A program made the translations under genes and the position numbers. A stretch of DNA of 37,428 nucleotides from Sulfoacidibacillus ferrooxidans (GTDB lineage: Bacteria > Bacillota > Bacilli > Alicyclobacillales > SLC66), in assembly GCF_022606465.1 (NCBI RefSeq), contig NZ_JALBUF010000017.1, forward strand, positions 1 through 37,428. The letters run 5' to 3'. Shown in pieces: positions 8,103 through 16,140 of the stretch. How positions within the stretch are numbered: position 1 is the stretch's first letter; every line of letters begins with the position of its first letter. The notes under the pieces were generated by a model that saw only the letters and a list, made by a program, of their open reading frames with translations, searched no databases and was not told the DNA's origin.

Positions 8103-9224
8103 TTGATTAAAGATGGCCATATCAGTCCCATGCAACTCATCTCACTGTTCTTTATCCTGATAGTTGGGAAAGAAATGAATTCTAGTATTTTAATTCTTAT
8201 TCACGCAGGGCATAATGCTGCTGAATTACTCCTCATGATCAGTCAAATGATCATGGTTATCGTGATTGCATGCATGCTGCCTCTATGTAAAGATCCTTCT
8301 AAAAATTTATTCGATCATTTCTTTGATTATTTTGGACCCATTGTTGGTTTTGTTTTTAGCCTAATTATGTTTGTTGCTCTCATGCTTGATCTCTCTATAA
8401 ATGTAACCTTTGATCTTGAACAAATACGGAGCATTTTCTTACCAACAACACCCATTGCACTTATTGTATTCATTTTAGTGTTAAGCATGATCATCCCTGT
8501 ATATTATGGAATAGAGGTACTTGGTCGCACCAGTTTATTCATGTTGTATTTTATTGGAGTAACCATTTTATTTACCATTGTATTTTCTTTATCCAATGCG
8601 AACCTGAATAATATCCCTCCTGTTTTTGGCCCGGGGATGGGTGCTCTTCTTAAACAAGGAATAGTACATGTTGGCTTTTTTGGTGAATTGATTGCGTATC
8701 TCATGATGCGTCCGTATCTTCGTAGTTATTCCAGTTTCAAACGTTCTTTTTATTTTGTGTCCGGAAGCACATTGATCATTGGCGTTTTACAAGTACTCTC
8801 CGTGCAATTCGTTTTCCCGTATCCGTCCAATGATCAATTATTTTTTCCATTAATTGAGATGGCGAAATTGATTTATTTCGGAAGATTTATTCAACACGTT
8901 GAGTCCATCTATGCCGTTGCATGGTTAGTAGCAATGTGTGTACGGTTAAGTTTTATGATGTATGTATTGTCAGTGGCAGCAGCAAGCATGGTGAGAGCTA
9001 CGAATTATCGTCGATTTGTTCCTTCAATTGCTGCACTCGTTTTTTATATTGCCTTACTACCAAGCACATTGTCTGATGCGATTGATTTTAAAGATGTGGT
9101 ATTAGAACAACGTCTCCCCTTTCTTTATGGAACCATTCTCATACTATTTATCATCGTGGGTTATTTTAAATTGTGGAGAAACAAACGAGCGGATACTAAA
9201 AAGGCAAAGCTTCAGTCGGCTTGA
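8103..9224 (+). CDS. GerAB/YndE-family spore germination permease
   Basis: 373 aa from TTG 8103. About ten hydrophobic segments span nearly the whole length, in the manner of the APC-superfamily B subunit of germinant receptors. N-terminal ISPMQLISLFFILIVGKEM and the later PPVFGPGMGALLKQG, MMRPYL and VAWLVAMCVRLSFMMY fit that family. B subunits normally act with GerAA and GerAC in the inner spore membrane to sense germinants; neither partner is in this window, so this is an orphan here. The protein ends in a short basic tail. The start is weakly supported (AAGGATGG about 10 bases upstream). Confidence 0.85.
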   Translation: MIKDGHISPMQLISLFFILIVGKEMNSSILILIHAGHNAAELLLMISQMIMVIVIACMLPLCKDPSKNLFDHFFDYFGPIVGFVFSLIMFVALMLDLSINVTFDLEQIRSIFLPTTPIALIVFILVLSMIIPVYYGIEVLGRTSLFMLYFIGVTILFTIVFSLSNANLNNIPPVFGPGMGALLKQGIVHVGFFGELIAYLMMRPYLRSYSSFKRSFYFVSGSTLIIGVLQVLSVQFVFPYPSNDQLFFPLIEMAKLIYFGRFIQHVESIYAVAWLVAMCVRLSFMMYVLSVAAASMVRATNYRRFVPSIAALVFYIALLPSTLSDAIDFKDVVLEQRLPFLYGTILILFIIVGYFKLWRNKRADTKKAKLQSA

Positions 9225-9817
9225 TCCAGTCTGTAGCACATGATGACATGTAGACTATCGTCAACCTACAGCATCCTTTTTTACCCTCATAATAGGTTTT
9301 TTCTACCTTGGGCTTCTATCAAAATCATAGACACAAATAGACGAACTCATGAAGCCATGGATTTGGATCCATGATCATCCATCATCAGAGTAGTTATCTG
9401 GTGAAGGTCTACTCGCAGACTCAACGAATGAAAACATACGCTGTCTAATATGAACTCCTACTATTCTGTGTTGGAAGTGCTCTATGCACACATGCTCTGC
9501 AAAACTGTACTTTTTACATGCAAAATATACCGGGAGAAATACCATCAAGTGACTTCACGATGGAGGGCCATCCGACATGGGTTGTGAAGCAACGATCACG
9601 ACCAGATTATTTAACGAATGGTTGCCAGACAAGCATGTGATGCCTCTCATCGTTTAGCCAGTATGCAACTACCAATCACCTGGGGCATTATCAATACCCC
9701 AGGCGATCCTTTTGAAACGTTTGCGTTGTCTACAATCCTCACTATGCCTCAAAGATGATGCCAAACGCTATCTTCGACTCACGCCTGTACTCAAGTGGTC
9801 CTGGTTGGGTGAGCACC
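9225..9817. other. intergenic stretch with a terminator-like hairpin
   Basis: No gene seen. CCTGGGG (9679-9685) pairs with CCCCAGG (9697-9703) and is followed by CGATCCTTTT, a plausible terminator. A small palindrome ATGGATTTGGATCCAT lies near 9357. Confidence 0.5.
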
Positions 9818-9958
9818 TCAGATACGGTCACATCCTTCTCCCACTGTACGCTGCGCTTGAACCCTGCGAACGAATGGAATGAGAAGTGAGAACAACGCAA
9901 AAATAATCAGAAACACAACCATCACCAGTTGAATCCAGTGTGACCCCATCATATCCAT
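9818..9958 (-). CDS. tiny membrane protein, YjcZ-like (46 aa)
   Basis: ATG at 9958 (minus). Starts MDMMGSHWIQLVMVVFLIIF and continues ALFSLLIPFVRR into a basic/acidic tail ending GEGCDRI. The W-x-x-x-V-V-F-L-I-I-F-x-L-F core is shared with three other tiny genes in this window. Such single-helix proteins resemble YjcZ/tiny-TM sporulation proteins of bacilli. It lacks the N-terminal Gly-Tyr motif and its ribosome site (AGGGG) is weak, so it may be a divergent or decaying paralogue. Confidence 0.5.
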   Translation of the reverse strand: MDMMGSHWIQLVMVVFLIIFALFSLLIPFVRRVQAQRTVGEGCDRI

Positions 9959-10049
9959 GGGCCCCTAGTCCAATGTTGGAGGCGAGGGGATGTGGTACAC
10001 TTTGTGAACCACGAGAGTCTTTGAAAACCATGGGTAAGGGACATGCGCA

Positions 10050-10175
10050 TCAGTTACCAGGCCCCGTTGTGCACACCGTCTGATAACTGGGAACAAGCAA
10101 GAAAAACAGCACGAAGATGATCAGAAAAACGACGGCCCAACGAGTATAGTTGCCAAATGTACCGCGATCGTACAT
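10050..10175 (-). CDS. tiny membrane protein, YjcZ-like (41 aa)
   Basis: ATG at 10175 (minus) preceded by GCGGAGGTGG. N-terminus MYDRGTFGNYTRWAVVFLII, then FVLFFLLVPSYQ and a short Cys-containing tail. One transmembrane helix. The Y-T-R-W-A-V-V-F-L-I-I-F core is almost identical to the gene at 11194. It resembles YjcZ-family sporulation proteins; function is not known from sequence. Confidence 0.75.
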   Translation of the reverse strand: MYDRGTFGNYTRWAVVFLIIFVLFFLLVPSYQTVCTTGPGN

Positions 10176-10508
10176 AAATCCACCTCCGCTAATGATTTCT
10201 CATCATTCTAGTCAACTAATCCTCTTTTTTCGAAGGACGATTCTAGGCAATCACGGGTCAACAGATCGAATCCTCTCTGTTCATGACTTAACAATATGTG
10301 GGATGAAGGAATGTGATGTAGGTTCTTTCCTCAAAGGAATCCATGGTAACAAGAGAACTTTTTAAACCATAAGGAAGCAAGCCCTTTATTTTACATATAC
10401 ATAGGGCGTGGGACGAGAAATGTACATATACTCATACAAGATGACGGTAGAACGGCCATTGAGCAAGGGAACGTCACCAAACACATGAAATGCTGGGGAG
10501 TGAGGTCA
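10176..10508. other. intergenic region between divergent genes
   Basis: No gene seen. It must hold the promoter of the minus-strand tiny protein gene and that of the 10509 gene; I cannot assign hexamers confidently. Confidence 0.4.
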
Positions 10509-10961
10509 ATGGCTAAAAGGGAGAAACCATCACATGTGCAAGTACTACGTAAAGAGAGAGGAACATCAGGCAAGCCAACCACAGACGATCAAGTACTATC
10601 TGATGCGATGATCGACTTGTTGTATGATCGTATCGTGAAGGATCCACAGACCAATCGTCGTCTTTCCAAGCGGGTTCATTCGTTTTCTCCTGATGTTGCG
10701 CACCAAGGTGAGGATGTCTGGGTACTGGTAGCCGAGGAGATTACGCCGATTAAAACCTCTCAAGGCGACTTGACTTTGCATGATTTTTTGAAGGGCTTTC
10801 GCGCTGGGGCAGAGATCCATGTGCATCGTGACGAGATTCTTTTTGGTCTTTTAACTTTAGTCGCGGAACAAGAATCGTTTCGCGTAGCTCCAGTGGGAAA
10901 AACATGGTGGGCTGTGTCGCGTGCGGGGTCTCTGAATGAATCTGGCGAAGAGAAATCGTAG
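10509..10961 (+). CDS. 150-aa hypothetical protein
   Basis: ATG 10509 behind GGGGAGTGAGG. The N-terminus is basic (MAKREKPSHVQVLRKERG). The middle reads DAMIDLLYDRIVKDPQTNRR and EDVWVLVAEEITPI; the C-terminal part contains DEILFGLLTLVAEQESFRVA. Soluble alpha/beta composition, no family recognised. Followed by a perfect 16-base-pair hairpin, so probably monocistronic. Confidence 0.65.
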   Translation: MAKREKPSHVQVLRKERGTSGKPTTDDQVLSDAMIDLLYDRIVKDPQTNRRLSKRVHSFSPDVAHQGEDVWVLVAEEITPIKTSQGDLTLHDFLKGFRAGAEIHVHRDEILFGLLTLVAEQESFRVAPVGKTWWAVSRAGSLNESGEEKS

Positions 10962-11000
10962 AGAGATTTTTAGGGATGAAGAGGAGGGCAACTTCTGTAA

Positions 11001-11038
11001 GATAGGTTCCCGTAACCACAACGTTACGGGAACCTATC
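11001..11038 (+). terminator. perfect 16-bp hairpin after the 150-aa gene
   Basis: GATAGGTTCCCGTAAC (11001-11016) is exactly complementary to 11023-11038 around a six-base loop. No T-run follows, so it may block exonucleases or act as a bidirectional terminator. Confidence 0.65.
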
Positions 11039-11139
11039 GTTATCTGACCCTCATTTCCAGACGAACAACTCTGATCATGGAAAGATCATAACCATATCCA
11101 ACAATTGGGTTATAAAGGATGACAAATCACCCACACAAA

Positions 11140-11186
11140 GGCCTCCTTTCGTAGCGTATCTTATGTGAGCGATGAGAAAGGAGGCC
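11140..11186 (+). promoter_or_regulatory. hairpin hiding the ribosome site of a tiny membrane protein gene
   Basis: GGCCTCCTTTC (11140-11150) is exactly complementary to GAAAGGAGGCC (11176-11186), which contains the Shine-Dalgarno of the gene at 11194. If both arms are in the transcript, the ribosome site is sequestered. Confidence 0.6.
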
Positions 11187-11193
11187 ATTTCAT

Positions 11194-11295
11194 ATGGAGA
11201 CATTCGGTGGATATACGCGATGGGCTGTGGTCTTTTTAATTATTTTTGTTCTGTTCTTCTTGCTCGTCCCAGGTTACGGCGGAGGCGCGTACTAA
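11194..11295 (+). CDS. tiny membrane protein, YjcZ-like (33 aa)
   Basis: ATG 11194 with AAAGGAGG nine bases upstream. N-terminus METFGGYTRWAVVFLIIFVL, then FFLLVPGYGGGAY. A Gly-Gly-Tyr start, one transmembrane helix and a Gly/Tyr end are the layout of YjcZ-type sporulation proteins. It forms a pair with the next gene, 27 bases downstream. Confidence 0.8.
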   Translation: METFGGYTRWAVVFLIIFVLFFLLVPGYGGGAY

Positions 11296-11322
11296 GTTAT
11301 TGGTGCAAAAGGAGACCATCTC

Positions 11323-11460
11323 ATGGATGGTGTCTTCGGTGGGTACACCCGATGGGTGGTAGTGTTTTTAATCATCTTTGTTTTGTTCATGTTGTTTGTA
11401 CCAGATGTGTACGGAACAGGTGGAGGCGCAGCCGCAGTTGGTGGGTACGGCGCATGCTAA
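11323..11460 (+). CDS. tiny membrane protein, YjcZ-like (45 aa)
   Basis: ATG 11323 with AAAAGGAG upstream. N-terminus MDGVFGGYTRWVVVFLIIFV, then LFMLFVPDVYGTGGGAAAVG and GYGAC. Same core as the preceding gene with a longer Gly/Ala-rich tail. The two probably share a transcript and arose by tandem duplication. Confidence 0.8.
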   Translation: MDGVFGGYTRWVVVFLIIFVLFMLFVPDVYGTGGGAAAVGGYGAC

Positions 11461-11864
11461 GTGATGGCTTAGGGATCGCACCTTGACTTTGAACCAGACA
11501 AAAACAAGGGCATGATGTCTATGTTTCAAGATGTTAGAACGACACGAAGCGTAGTGGGGTTGGGCTAAAGAGAATAGGTGTAGGTATTACCTGGTTGAAG
11601 TTGATTGGCTAGTCGGCTACTCGTAATTTTGGATAGCCGACTTTTTCACGTCGTCATTTGAAATAGGTGGTTTCTATAGGCACATTGCCATTGTACGAAA
11701 ATATATTCCACCTTATGTGATGAGGGTGTAAGAAGGCTCGTCCTCATGGTTACCACACTCATGTCGAGAAGGCATGATAGGCAAATTCACTATTTTTCTC
11801 CAAGACAGGAGACCAAATATAGTCTGATGAGTATGATGAGGTATCTTAAACAAGGAGGATTGTC
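11461..11864. other. intergenic stretch with terminator
   Basis: No gene seen apart from the terminator at 11611-11647. Confidence 0.5.
11611..11647 (+). terminator. intrinsic terminator
   Basis: AGTCGGCTA (11611-11619) pairs with TAGCCGACT (11634-11642), followed by TTTTT. Confidence 0.85.
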
Positions 11865-12281
11865 ATGATGCAACCATCTTACACTTCTTCATCCAATCAT
11901 ACGCAATTAGATGAAGTCATGATCAGGAACTACGATCAAACTCAAGAGGATATGAGGGAATTGCGAGCAGCCTTACGTAAGTTATCCAGTAAAATAGATC
12001 AACAGCAACTAACTGTTGTGCCAAATAATCAGGAACAGATTATCTTTAGGACAGTTACACCACAGGAAAAAGTCATGATGATTCGTTATGTGAGGGAGAA
12101 TATTGAAAAATTTAATGAAGTAACTGATCGCTTGAATGATCTACATCAAGAGTTGCAAGGATGGAAGGAATTTAGATCAGAATTACAAGAGGTAAAAGAA
12201 CAACTCCATCATTGGAAAACCACTCAATTAGCCAACACCGAGACTGTTGGATCTCAGCAGATACAAACAGTCGTTCCGTAA
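11865..12281 (+). CDS. coiled-coil hypothetical protein (138 aa)
   Basis: ATG 11865 behind AAGGAGGATTGTC, an excellent site. A polar N-terminus (MMQPSYTSSSNHTQLDE) is followed by two charged, heptad-like helices: DMRELRAALRKLSSKI and, from about residue 80, ENIEKFNEVTDRLNDLHQEL and LQEVKEQLHHWKTTQLA. Probably a soluble coiled coil. No family recognised. Ends in front of a perfect hairpin. Confidence 0.75.
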   Translation: MMQPSYTSSSNHTQLDEVMIRNYDQTQEDMRELRAALRKLSSKIDQQQLTVVPNNQEQIIFRTVTPQEKVMMIRYVRENIEKFNEVTDRLNDLHQELQGWKEFRSELQEVKEQLHHWKTTQLANTETVGSQQIQTVVP

Positions 12282-12290
12282 TTCATAAAC

Positions 12291-12333
12291 TATCCAGGAG
12301 AAAACAAACATCCTTATGGTTTTCTCCTGGATA
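12291..12333 (+). terminator. 15-bp hairpin after the coiled-coil gene
   Basis: TATCCAGGAGAAAAC (12291-12305) is exactly complementary to 12319-12333. It lies between convergent genes and may serve both. Confidence 0.75.
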
Positions 12334-12344
12334 ACATATAGTGA

Positions 12345-12629
12345 TTACCACCACCATGGACCAAGGGCACCGATGGCTAACCATGGTAGAAAGAAGAATG
12401 GCCAAAAGACTTCCTCTAGTTCAATATTTCCGGTGTCAGTAAACAGAAGTGGATCAAGATTCAATGGATCAGCATGGTCAGCCTTCACTGTTGTTTGACG
12501 ATTCAATGAACGAAGATACACACCATCTGTAGTCACTGAATGGAGAACCCCATAATGAACGCGTCCATTAGCATGTACGTACACGGGTCGACCGACTAGT
12601 GAAGTCGCTTGACGATAGAACGGATGCAC
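12345..12629 (-). CDS. 94-aa hypothetical protein, small beta-barrel-like with aromatic tail
   Basis: GTG start at 12629 (minus) behind GAGGAGGGA. The sequence VGRPVYVHANGRVHYGVLHS followed by VTTDGVYLRSL looks like a small SH3/LSm-type barrel (strand, turn, strand, G-V-Y-L-R). The C-terminus is very hydrophobic and aromatic (FWPFFFLPWLAIGALGPWWW), suggesting membrane or coat association. Proteins of this build occur in spore formers, but I cannot name the family. Confidence 0.65.
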   Translation of the reverse strand: MHPFYRQATSLVGRPVYVHANGRVHYGVLHSVTTDGVYLRSLNRQTTVKADHADPLNLDPLLFTDTGNIELEEVFWPFFFLPWLAIGALGPWWW

Positions 12630-12950
12630 ACCTATCCCTCCTCAGGTCAATGTAAATGATTACTTGTGTGATATATAAATGCAGACCTCGTGACTTATGA
12701 GTGAGTCACATGCCCTATAGTAAATACTTGGATGTCTATAACCTTGTACACTTGTAAGGGATACAAGTAGGTGTAGAGAAAAGTATTCTAACTAAGAATT
12801 AGTTTAGTGGGTACTATAGAATGGATATATCTTGATATGGGGTTAGCTTGCTATCTGCGATTGAGATGACGTTGATTTTGGTCACATGAAATTAGGATGC
12901 AATGGGACAGAGGCTAAAGAATAAGCTAAATAAACCAGGAGGCGATGAAG

Positions 12951-13124
12951 ATGACTGATTTTGAAGAGGCTCCACTAGCATCCAAGTGGGTAGTGTATAT
13001 AGATGAAACAGGTATGATTTCATTGCCGTATGTGATTTGTGATCAGTTAGGATTTCAGATAGGCGACGAAGTTGAGTTAGATCTAGATGAACAGCACATT
13101 TATATGAGGCATGTTCAAAAATAA
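12951..13124 (+). CDS. AbrB/MazE-like small DNA-binding protein (57 aa)
   Basis: ATG 12951 behind ACCAGGAGGCGATGAAG. The sequence VVYIDETGMISLPYVICDQL then GFQIGDEVELDLDEQHIYM fits the swapped-hairpin AbrB fold (strand, G-x-I-x-L-P, helix, G-x-x-G-D-x-V). Such proteins are transition-state regulators or antitoxins. No toxin gene follows, so a regulator role is more likely. The acidic character is unusual for a DNA binder. Confidence 0.65.
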   Translation: MTDFEEAPLASKWVVYIDETGMISLPYVICDQLGFQIGDEVELDLDEQHIYMRHVQK

Positions 13125-13371
13125 ACAACAAGGTGGATGGAAGCTAAGAAATTAAAAGATCGTAATGGTTCCCATTCATGCTCATTGGTTTGTTTTACAC
13201 TATCATAGCTCGTCACTCTTTTTCTGATTCTCTTCTCATGGATCAATCCAGGTGGTTCTAAAAGCCTCTACCTTTGCGCTCTCGTGGGCTCTCACGTTGA
13301 CTTTTGCCACCGTGACCATCCTACACCTTATGCGCACGCGGATTCCCGTTGTCAAACGACCTGCGTAAACT
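13125..13371. other. intergenic, no gene seen
   Basis: Nothing recognisable apart from the probable outer end of the IS200/IS605 remnant. Confidence 0.4.
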
Positions 13372-13680
13372 GCTCACGCCTTCGCTTAAAGGCGTGAGCT
13401 TCTTGCTTTCATTGATCGATGTCTATTTGCCGGTAGTAAGTGGTGGGTTGATCTGTATAACGAATGTACATTCACCGATCACGATAGTAGACTACTCGTT
13501 CCTCAAGTGCTCGGTTGTGTAGCTTTCGACACAAACAGAAGGTGTGAAAGAGATTGTGTTCCCGTTCTTTGATAGGGTCCAAGCGAAAACGCAACACGCT
13601 CATGGTTTCGTTCTCCTTGGGTTTCGATGTACTTTTTGATGGTCGCACTCTGAGGCACCTCCTGTCGTTAGCAAGCAGAC
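13372..13680 (-). pseudogene. IS200/IS605-type element remnant (tnpA end and truncated tnpB)
   Basis: On the minus strand, a piece reads SATIKKYIETQGERNHE, matching the C-terminus of Y1 transposase TnpA. The tnpB frame starts at ATG 13603 (MSVLRFRLDPIKEREHNLF and CRKLHNRALEERVVYYRD), hits a stop, and continues in frame YIRYTDQPTTYYRQIDID to 13409. It then runs straight into the terminal hairpin GCTCACGCC (13372-13380) / GGCGTGAGC (13391-13399). About 300 residues of tnpB are missing, so this is an internally deleted element. Confidence 0.7.
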
Positions 13681-13929
13681 ATTGCGTGACCATACTTATT
13701 TTCTCTAAAGCGATGAATTCTTTTGTAAGCGTTGATAAACGTAGATTGATCAGAGTTAAAATGCGTCGTGAAGAACATATAGACATGATCGAGGGGAGAT
13801 CTCTTTCTGAAGCGTGATCCTGCCTGCTGATAGTATAGCAAAATAAGGTAAAATTAGCCATTCATCTTCCGCATAAGAGGTGGGAAACTTCGCTTGCCAG
13901 GGCATTAAAATAAGTGTACATAAAGCGTA

Positions 13930-14420
13930 CATAGCACCTGAGTTAAAGTCGGGCGCTTTTTTCATGCAAAATTGAGTAGTGAAAATGGAGGATTTTATCG
14001 CTTGACTTTCGATTACGCTTGAGGTTGAGAAGTTCAAGTAACAAGAAAGGAGCGTCGCTTTACTAAGCGTATCGAATAGACTGACTTCACCAAAAGTGAC
14101 GGCAGGGTTGCTAGGCCACGTTCCAGCGGCTGTATGGGTTATTGGTGACTGTGTTGTTGTGGTCGTCTACCACCAATCGATAGGTCATCAGCCATGCAAA
14201 AGGCGATTGGGTAATTGTGATCATGGGGGGACTAGTTGGAGGGGGCATGTGGCAACATACTGCGAAAACAGGAAAGGTACCATCGTTTCATAACGCTGTG
14301 GAATGACTCGATGCAAGTATTCTTGCAACAATTGCCCTTGCGGCACATACTATCTTTTATCTTGGACTCTTTCAGTCTTGCTCGGCTGCTCAGCCGTAAA
14401 CGTCTGATTCAGTATGTTGT
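13930..14420 (+). pseudogene. broken copy of the coupling-protein 5' region (copy B)
   Basis: Near-duplicate of the segment that starts at about 30868. It shares the AAAGTCGGGC - TTTTTT tract, the recurrent upstream block (13973-14020), GAAAGGAGCGT, GGCAGGGTTGCTAGGCCACG (Met/Ala-Gly-Leu-Leu-Gly-His-Val-Pro-Ala-Ala-Val-Trp) and, after deletions and frameshifts, the stretch encoding WQHTAKT. Further on another frame reads SILATIALAAHTIFYLGLF, like the third membrane segment of the intact protein. No ATPase domain follows. Confidence 0.75.
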
Positions 14421-14926
14421 CATCTACAAATGGATTAGAAGTCGGTGTCGCTGTGCCACAGCATTCCTCGGGCAACAAGCGACAGTGCTGGATGCGTATG
14501 TCCGTCAACGTATTCGAAGGTGCCGCCTGACTCAAAGAGGTGGCAGCGAGACATACAGAAGAGCCAATATGCTATCGGTTATCTACACGCACGAACGACG
14601 TATAGGAGCGGGGCTTCCGTACGCCGAGAGAATCATCCGTGAGGCAGCTATGGGACATCTTTTAACGGATGACGACTACCTAGTGGTCATCCATGAGCGC
14701 AGGGGAAAAACGGCCTCAGCTAAGCGACAATCTAAGGCTAGCGATACAGCGTACTGGGCTAGACGGGCTATTGCGTACGAGCGAGCACAGGAATGTGTTC
14801 GCAGGTTCGAGAGTAAGTGACGTAGAGCGGTTTGCGGGAAAACTGCACGAGCCGTTCACTGAGGGGCTGGCCTTGGAAGAGGTCGGCCTTCTCTATCAAT
14901 TTGTTTCACTTCCCTTTTGAACGCAG
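14421..14926 (+). other. region of uncertain reading frames
   Basis: The frame from 14236 to 14820 stays open (part: MLSVIYTHERRIGAGLPYAE and LTDDDYLVVIHERRGKT) and another to 14920 ends ERFAGKLHEPFTEGLALEEV. Both look partly protein-like, but neither has a ribosome site and they begin inside a broken gene. Probably decayed coding DNA; no family recognised. Confidence 0.3.
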
Positions 14927-15038
14927 TATCACGCAAACTTGACGTCTTCAAAAAACGATTCGCGCGCGTTATAATTACCTTATCCAGTTGTGCAATATTG
15001 TACGGGTCTATACTATTATTATGAAAGGAGGGCTATCG

Positions 15039-15293
15039 GTGACTGTGGAGCGGGAAGAACTGCGGCGTTTGGTGGATGAACTCCCTGAAAATGAGTTGAA
15101 TGCGGCACGCCGATACCTCGAATTCATTCGAGACGTGGGGAAGGATCCTGTTCGCTTTGCACTTGAAAACGCTATGCTTGATGATGAACCGGAAACAGAT
15201 GAAGAGAGGGAACGTGCTAAACGGGCGGATGAGGATTTCATGGCTGGGCGAACGACGTCTATGGACGAACTGAAGAGAGAACTGGGGCTGTGA
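15039..15293 (+). CDS. antitoxin of a RelE-type pair
   Basis: 84 aa from GTG 15039, seven bases after AAAGGAGGG. The sequence REELRRLVDELPENELNAA then RRYLEFIRDVGKDPVRFAL followed by a Glu/Asp-rich end is the usual form of small DUF2281/RHH-like antitoxins next to RelE toxins. The GTGA overlap with the next gene shows coupling. A possible promoter, TTCAAA then TATAAT, lies near 14946-14975. Confidence 0.75.
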   Translation: MTVEREELRRLVDELPENELNAARRYLEFIRDVGKDPVRFALENAMLDDEPETDEERERAKRADEDFMAGRTTSMDELKRELGL

Positions 15294-15550
15294 GATACGA
15301 GATTGAATGGTCTCAAGGTGCCCTGAAGGACATTCGGCGGTTGGACAAGCCCCTGATCGCGCGAATTACACGGGCCATTGAGGTATTCGCCGAGACGGGT
15401 CGTGGAGACGTGAAGCGTCTGACCAACGCGGATGGCGCGTATCGTTTACGCGTGGGCGAGTGGAGAGTTCGATTCCGCCTTGTTCATAGGGAGATTCAAA
15501 TTATGTTCATCCAGGCCGTGTTGCCTCGGGGTGAAGCGTACAAACGCTGA
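15290..15550 (+). CDS. RelE/ParE-family toxin
   Basis: 86 aa from GTG 15290, overlapping the antitoxin stop by four bases. YEIEWSQGALKDIRRLDKPL, then GDVKRLTNADGAYRLRVGEW and RVRFRLVHREIQIMFIQAVL, is the RelE-type order (K-x-L x(n) YRLRVG-x-WRVRF). It ends PRGEAYKR. RelE toxins cleave mRNA on the ribosome; ParE members poison gyrase. The conserved Arg residues are present, so it may be active. Confidence 0.85.
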   Translation: MRYEIEWSQGALKDIRRLDKPLIARITRAIEVFAETGRGDVKRLTNADGAYRLRVGEWRVRFRLVHREIQIMFIQAVLPRGEAYKR

Positions 15551-15579
15551 CTTGCGCAGCTGACGATCGGCTTGGACCT

Positions 15580-15618
15580 AGTATAAGGTAGTGGACACCA
15601 ATGGAAGGACTACTATAC
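15580..15618. repeat. solo IS-end-like sequence
   Basis: AGTATAAGGTAGTGGACACC closely matches the outer flank plus end of the IS3-family element at 30656 read on the minus strand (AGTATAAAGTAGTGGACAC). The block also forms an inverted repeat with CTACTATACT downstream. Confidence 0.5.
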
Positions 15619-15623
15619 TGTGA

Positions 15624-15864
15624 TTGCGACACTACAAAATTCCCCTTTTGAATGAAAGTGATCATACCATTTTAACAGACGAGTCAACTACACCCATACT
15701 TTTTGCCGTGAGTTTTGGAAATAGCAGACGTGCTCGCACAATGCTATGCAATCTCATATCCAGAGTATCTGGACGACCAACGGACGATCAGCCATCTGAT
15801 GGCGAGTGTGCACATCCCAGAAAGACCTTATGGTCGAGTGAAACCCATCCACCCGTTGTTATAG
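15624..15864 (+). pseudogene. frameshifted remnant of an unknown gene
   Basis: The first frame reads HYKIPLLNESDHTILTDES then TTPILFA. After a shift the frame from 15715 reads LEIADVLAQCYAISYPEYLD and DQRTISHLMASVHIPERPYG, ending VKPIHPLL at 15864. Both pieces look like real protein. No ribosome site and no family recognised. Confidence 0.4.
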
Positions 15865-15934
15865 GATGTGTCGACCATGCGCCCACGCGAAAACTCTTGC
15901 GCGAACAAGTGCACACACTTCATGATGGGATCAT

Positions 15935-16140
15935 CTACCACCAATCGATCGGTCATCAGCCATGCAAAAGGCGATTGGGTACTTGTGATCAATGGAGGAC
16001 TATCTGGAGGGGGCATATGGCAACATACGGCGAAAACAGCAAAGGTAGGTTTCATAACGCTGTGGAATACTCGATGCAAGTAATCTCGTAACAGTAGCCC
16101 TTGCGGCTCATACTGCGTTTCATCTTGAACGTGATTCCAC
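15935..16140 (+). pseudogene. second broken copy of the coupling-protein 5' region (copy C')
   Basis: Encodes TTNRSVISHAKGDWVLVING then GLSGGGIWQHTAKTAKV, parallel to YRSVISNAKVIG ... IWQHTAKTAKV of the intact protein at 30992. It shares with copy B the same deletion before the W-Q-H-T motif and the same downstream tail (TTCATAACGCTGTGGAAT), so it derives from copy B or a common precursor. Confidence 0.7.
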
